Positions 61,816 to 64,000 of a stretch of DNA of 64,000 nt are shown here, in pieces. The notes beneath the pieces were generated by a model. That model was not told where the DNA came from. It saw only the letters and a list, made by a program, of their open reading frames with translations, and did not search any database. A program made the position numbers and the translations under genes. The stretch is from Arthrobacter sp. 31Y (lineage in GTDB: Bacteria > Actinomycetota > Actinomycetes > Actinomycetales > Micrococcaceae): positions 1,116,001 to 1,180,000 of the forward strand of contig NZ_JAFW01000001.1 of assembly GCF_000526335.1 (NCBI RefSeq), in the 5' to 3' direction. Positions within the stretch are counted from its first letter, which is position 1; each line of letters opens with the position of its first letter.

Positions 61816-62262
61816 ATGACACTTTCGAAACAACTCGAGAGAACCATTGCGGAAGCGCTTTGGGCTGCGCGGCCAAACGACATCGAGTGGGACACCTTCG
61901 CATACGTCCGCTCAGAAGTAGGCGGAACAGCAAGTGCCATTGCTAAGGCCTACTTGGATGGCACCGAGATGAAGCGCAAGCACATCGACAAGAGCGTTGT
62001 CGTAGCGGCGCGGACGCTACGGGAGTTGATGTACAAGCCAGGCAAAGGCACCTGGTTTTCTATGACTCTGGGCATCACGCCAGCCGGCGATGGCTGGGAA
62101 GCCAGTTTCAACTACACGGAGAAGCCAGTCTGGGAGCTTGGTGATCCCGTCAACGACACTTTTGCCCAGGAGCTGTACCTCTTCCCCCGCGACGAGGAAC
62201 ACATCCCCGACTGGTTCAAGGAAGCATTGAAAGGCGCAACCTGGACCCCGGGCTCCGACTAG
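61816..62262 (+). CDS. YezG/DUF600-like immunity protein 3, N-terminus altered by frameshift
   Basis: A 148-residue paralog. The start expected by alignment is ATG 61794, but relative to copies 2 and 4 eight bases are missing just after ACTTTCGAAACAACTC (near 61830-61840). The ancestral start is therefore out of frame with the body. An ATG created in the other frame at 61816 restores translation (MTLSKQLERTIAEALW), costing about ten residues. The body is intact and conserved (KPVWELGDP, ELYLFPRDEEHIPDWFKEAL). It may be a shortened working gene or an early pseudogene. Confidence 0.72.
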   Translation: MTLSKQLERTIAEALWAARPNDIEWDTFAYVRSEVGGTASAIAKAYLDGTEMKRKHIDKSVVVAARTLRELMYKPGKGTWFSMTLGITPAGDGWEASFNYTEKPVWELGDPVNDTFAQELYLFPRDEEHIPDWFKEALKGATWTPGSD

Positions 62263-62272
62263 GGCTTCCAGA

Positions 62273-62749
62273 ATGACGCAAGGAACCACGTCACGGGACA
62301 CTTTCGAAACAACTCTAAAACTCGAGAGAACCATTGCGGACGGACTTTGGGCCGTTCGGCCCCAAGACATCCAATGGGATGAGTTTGCATATGTTCGCTC
62401 CGAAATCGGAAGCAGGGCAGGCTCCATCGCAAGGGCCTACGTAGCCGGCGCCGAGGTGAAACGCATCCACGTTGACAATAACGTTCTCATAGCAGCCCGG
62501 ACGCTTAGGGACGTGATGTACCGTCCCAATCGGGGCACATGGTTCTCCATGACCCTCAAAGTCACTCCCAAAGGAGACAGCTGGGAAGCCGACTACAACT
62601 ACACAGAAAAGCCCGTCTGGGAACTCGGCGAACCGGTCACCGACACGTACGCCCAAGAGCTATACCTCTTCCCCCGCGACGAGGAACACATCCCCGACTG
62701 GTTCAAAGAAGAAATGAAGGGCGCTACCTGGACCCCGGAGGATGCCTAA
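62273..62749 (+). CDS. YezG/DUF600-like immunity protein 4
   Basis: A 158-residue paralog, opening MTQGTTSRDTFETTLKLERTIADGLW and ending KPVWELGEP, ELYLFPRDEEHIPDWFKEEM. Its middle (SRAGSIARAYVAGAEVKRIHVDNN) is distinct from the others. It ends nine bases before the stop of the convergent sirB gene, with no terminator between them. Four diverged copies behind one toxin suggest that the extra copies may answer to toxin variants of other strains; that is inference. Confidence 0.78.
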   Translation: MTQGTTSRDTFETTLKLERTIADGLWAVRPQDIQWDEFAYVRSEIGSRAGSIARAYVAGAEVKRIHVDNNVLIAARTLRDVMYRPNRGTWFSMTLKVTPKGDSWEADYNYTEKPVWELGEPVTDTYAQELYLFPRDEEHIPDWFKEEMKGATWTPEDA

Positions 62750-62758
62750 CCGCTGTGG

Positions 62759-63460
62759 TCAGCGGCTAGCCAACACTGCGTCGTACCGTTCCAGCGCGAT
62801 CTCCGCCAACACAGGAGACGGCAGCAGCGGTGCAGCCACAATGTCCGCGCCTGCTTTGGCCAACTGGTCGTGGAAATAGCCAGTTGCCAGCAGGTAGGAG
62901 GCAATGAAAACCCTGCCTGTCCCACCGTCTTCGGCGAGTTCGGAACGCAAGGAGGCGACGCCGTCGGGCACTGTTGGTTGGGCACTGGCGCCATAGGCGA
63001 CCCGCACTTTGTTGGGCAGCAGCTCACCGAGGAGTCGGCCCTGCTCTTCAGAGTCAACCGAGCCGTCCGGAAGGGACGATCCCGCGGCGGCCAGCAGCAC
63101 GCCGTCGTTCTCCTGCAGCCCGGCCGCACGCAGGTGGGTGGCCAACAACTCGGCCAGCCGCGGGTCCGGGCCCAACGGCCTGGCGGCCACTACTTCGGGC
63201 CGGGGCTTGATGGCTTTTGGAACGTCCACTTTGATGTGGAAGCCGGTAGAGAGCAAAAGCGGTACGACGACGGCGGGAGTCCCCTCAGGCAGGCCCTCCA
63301 CCACACCGCCCAGCTCGGGTTCCTGGACGTCCACGTAGGCCTCAACTACGCGCAACCCGGGGCGGAGTGCTTCGATTTCGGCCATGACCTGGCGAATGGC
63401 TGCCTGACCTTCGGCGTTCCGGGTTCCGTGGGCGCAAGCGATCAAAACGGGGCTGTTCAT
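62759..63460 (-). CDS. sirB: Sirohydrochlorin chelatase (CbiX/SirB family)
   Basis: A 233-residue class II chelatase with two tandem CbiX-like halves. ACAHGTRNAEG carries the first metal His, and PLLLSTGFHIKVDVP the second. The C-terminal half repeats the fold (VLLAAAGSSLPDG, FIASYLLATGYFHDQL). It inserts iron into sirohydrochlorin for siroheme, thus serving the sulfite reductase encoded at 56258-57994. ATG 63460 begins the family domain; codons to 63523 are not supported. The toxin island separates it from the cys operon. Confidence 0.9.
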   Translation of the reverse strand: MNSPVLIACAHGTRNAEGQAAIRQVMAEIEALRPGLRVVEAYVDVQEPELGGVVEGLPEGTPAVVVPLLLSTGFHIKVDVPKAIKPRPEVVAARPLGPDPRLAELLATHLRAAGLQENDGVLLAAAGSSLPDGSVDSEEQGRLLGELLPNKVRVAYGASAQPTVPDGVASLRSELAEDGGTGRVFIASYLLATGYFHDQLAKAGADIVAAPLLPSPVLAEIALERYDAVLASR

Positions 63461-63523
63461 GGGAGCTAGCGTAACGTTGAGCCAGCACCTGTTGTTAAGC
63501 GCGTTAAGAAAGAACCCGTCCAC

Positions 63524-64000
63524 TTGATTTCCTTTGACATTGTTCTTCTTTGGCTTGACCTCATCGGCGTGTTCTTTTTTGCTGTGTCAGGGTCGTTGTT
63601 GGCGGCCCGGAAGCAGTTCGACTTCGTGGGTTCCATACTGCTCGCCTCCATTGCGGCGCTGGGCGGTGGCGTAATCCGTGACATCGTGATCAACGCCGGT
63701 CCCCCTATCGCTTTCACCAACCCCGCGTACCTGGCCCCGCCGTTGTTGGCTGCGCTGCTGGTTTACTACTTGTTCTCCTCAGTGCAGCGCTTCACCTCTC
63801 TGCTGACCCTGTTCGACGCTGGCGGGCTGGCCTTGTTCTGCATCACAGGCACGCTGAAGGCAATCGGCGCGGGCATGAATCCGGTGGCTGCGATCCTGCT
63901 GGGGGTCACCACAGCCGTGGGCGGAGGACTGCTCCGCGACATCACCGCGAACGAAATCCCTACCTTGTTCAACAACCGCGATATCTATGCCCTGCCGGCC
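63524..64000 (+). CDS. TRIC/UPF0126 family cation channel-like membrane protein (3' end outside window)
   Basis: The frame runs open to the last base, giving 159 visible residues. The sequence LLWLDLIGVFFFAVSGSLLAARKQFDFVG starts the family, followed by ALGGGVIRDIVIN and later AVGGGLLRDITANEIP, the two glycine-rich GGGxxRD motifs of the UPF0126/TRIC fold (seven helices, pseudo-twofold). Prokaryotic members form trimeric cation channels. TTG 63524 is the best start I can see, without a strong ribosome site; it is about 60 bases from the divergent sirB start. Confidence 0.85.
   Translation, partial: MISFDIVLLWLDLIGVFFFAVSGSLLAARKQFDFVGSILLASIAALGGGVIRDIVINAGPPIAFTNPAYLAPPLLAALLVYYLFSSVQRFTSLLTLFDAGGLALFCITGTLKAIGAGMNPVAAILLGVTTAVGGGLLRDITANEIPTLFNNRDIYALPA

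Noticed and set aside
1..64000. CRISPR arrays, IS elements, prophage genes, integrases
   Set aside because: No regularly spaced repeats, transposase or integrase sequences were seen; the repeats found are palindromes or short direct repeats.

Overview
The window reads as chromosome of a GC-rich actinobacterium, most likely Arthrobacter sensu lato (Arthrobacter/Paenarthrobacter, Micrococcaceae). The evidence is the codon bias, DtxR/IdeR-type iron control, an FprA-type ferredoxin reductase, and the gene content (EfeUOB, DUF779 alcohol/aldehyde operon, PucR-controlled GABA genes, actinobacterial sulfite reductase operon). The genus call is inference from gene content. No phage, IS element, rRNA, CRISPR array or replication origin was seen. 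Both ends of the window cut through genes.

Layout. 1-1.9 kb: end of a K+ channel gene, tRNA-Tyr, a small protein, and yajQ. 2.0-5.5 kb: efeUOB iron uptake behind an IdeR-type box. 5.6-11.5 kb: htpX, an MFS exporter, an unknown protein, a Fur-family regulator with catalase, and a DUF2461 gene. 11.7-17.9 kb: an amino-acid permease, then an alcohol/aldehyde operon (ald-adh-DUF779) beside its likely GAF-domain regulator. 18.0-20.7 kb: first fprA copy and rarD. 20.7-32.7 kb: a carbohydrate locus of two divergent arms (two ABC permeases, binding protein, DUF2264 and GH29 enzymes; opposite, a hydroxyacid dehydrogenase, LacI regulator and family 8 polysaccharide lyase) around two LacI-type operators. 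32.9-37.4 kb: gabT, an aminobutyraldehyde/succinate-semialdehyde dehydrogenase and a PucR regulator. 37.4-40.8 kb: a CynX-type MFS gene with a GntR regulator, and an MBL-rhodanese protein. 40.9-46.7 kb: second fprA copy, cysG, an AlkD-like gene, glutaminase and a flavin oxidoreductase. 46.75-48.0 kb: a CsoR-type operator before two probable copper-related exported proteins. 48.2-58.0 kb: a RibD-like gene, a sulfonate-type ABC transporter, mmuM and the sir-cysH-cysD-cysN sulfate assimilation operon. 58.2-62.7 kb: a toxin-immunity island. 62.8-64.0 kb: sirohydrochlorin chelatase (sirB) and the start of a TRIC/UPF0126 gene.

Most of the window is ordinary metabolism with a strong sulfur theme: sulfonate import, sulfate activation and reduction, siroheme synthesis (cysG, sirB), electron supply (fprA) and homocysteine methylation (mmuM). 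The most striking feature is the island at 58.2-62.7 kb, which lies between sir and sirB. It encodes a small helical protein, a 727-residue LXG/WXG-like polymorphic toxin ending in a DGGH nuclease domain, and four tandem YezG/DUF600-like immunity paralogs with a repeat unit of about 488 bp. The third paralog carries an 8-base deletion that puts its ancestral start out of frame.

A second unusual feature is a set of long, nearly perfect palindromes of about 42-65 bases sitting within a few bases of gene 3' ends. They fall into at least three sequence families (three copies, two copies and two copies). They are probably terminators or REP-like elements.
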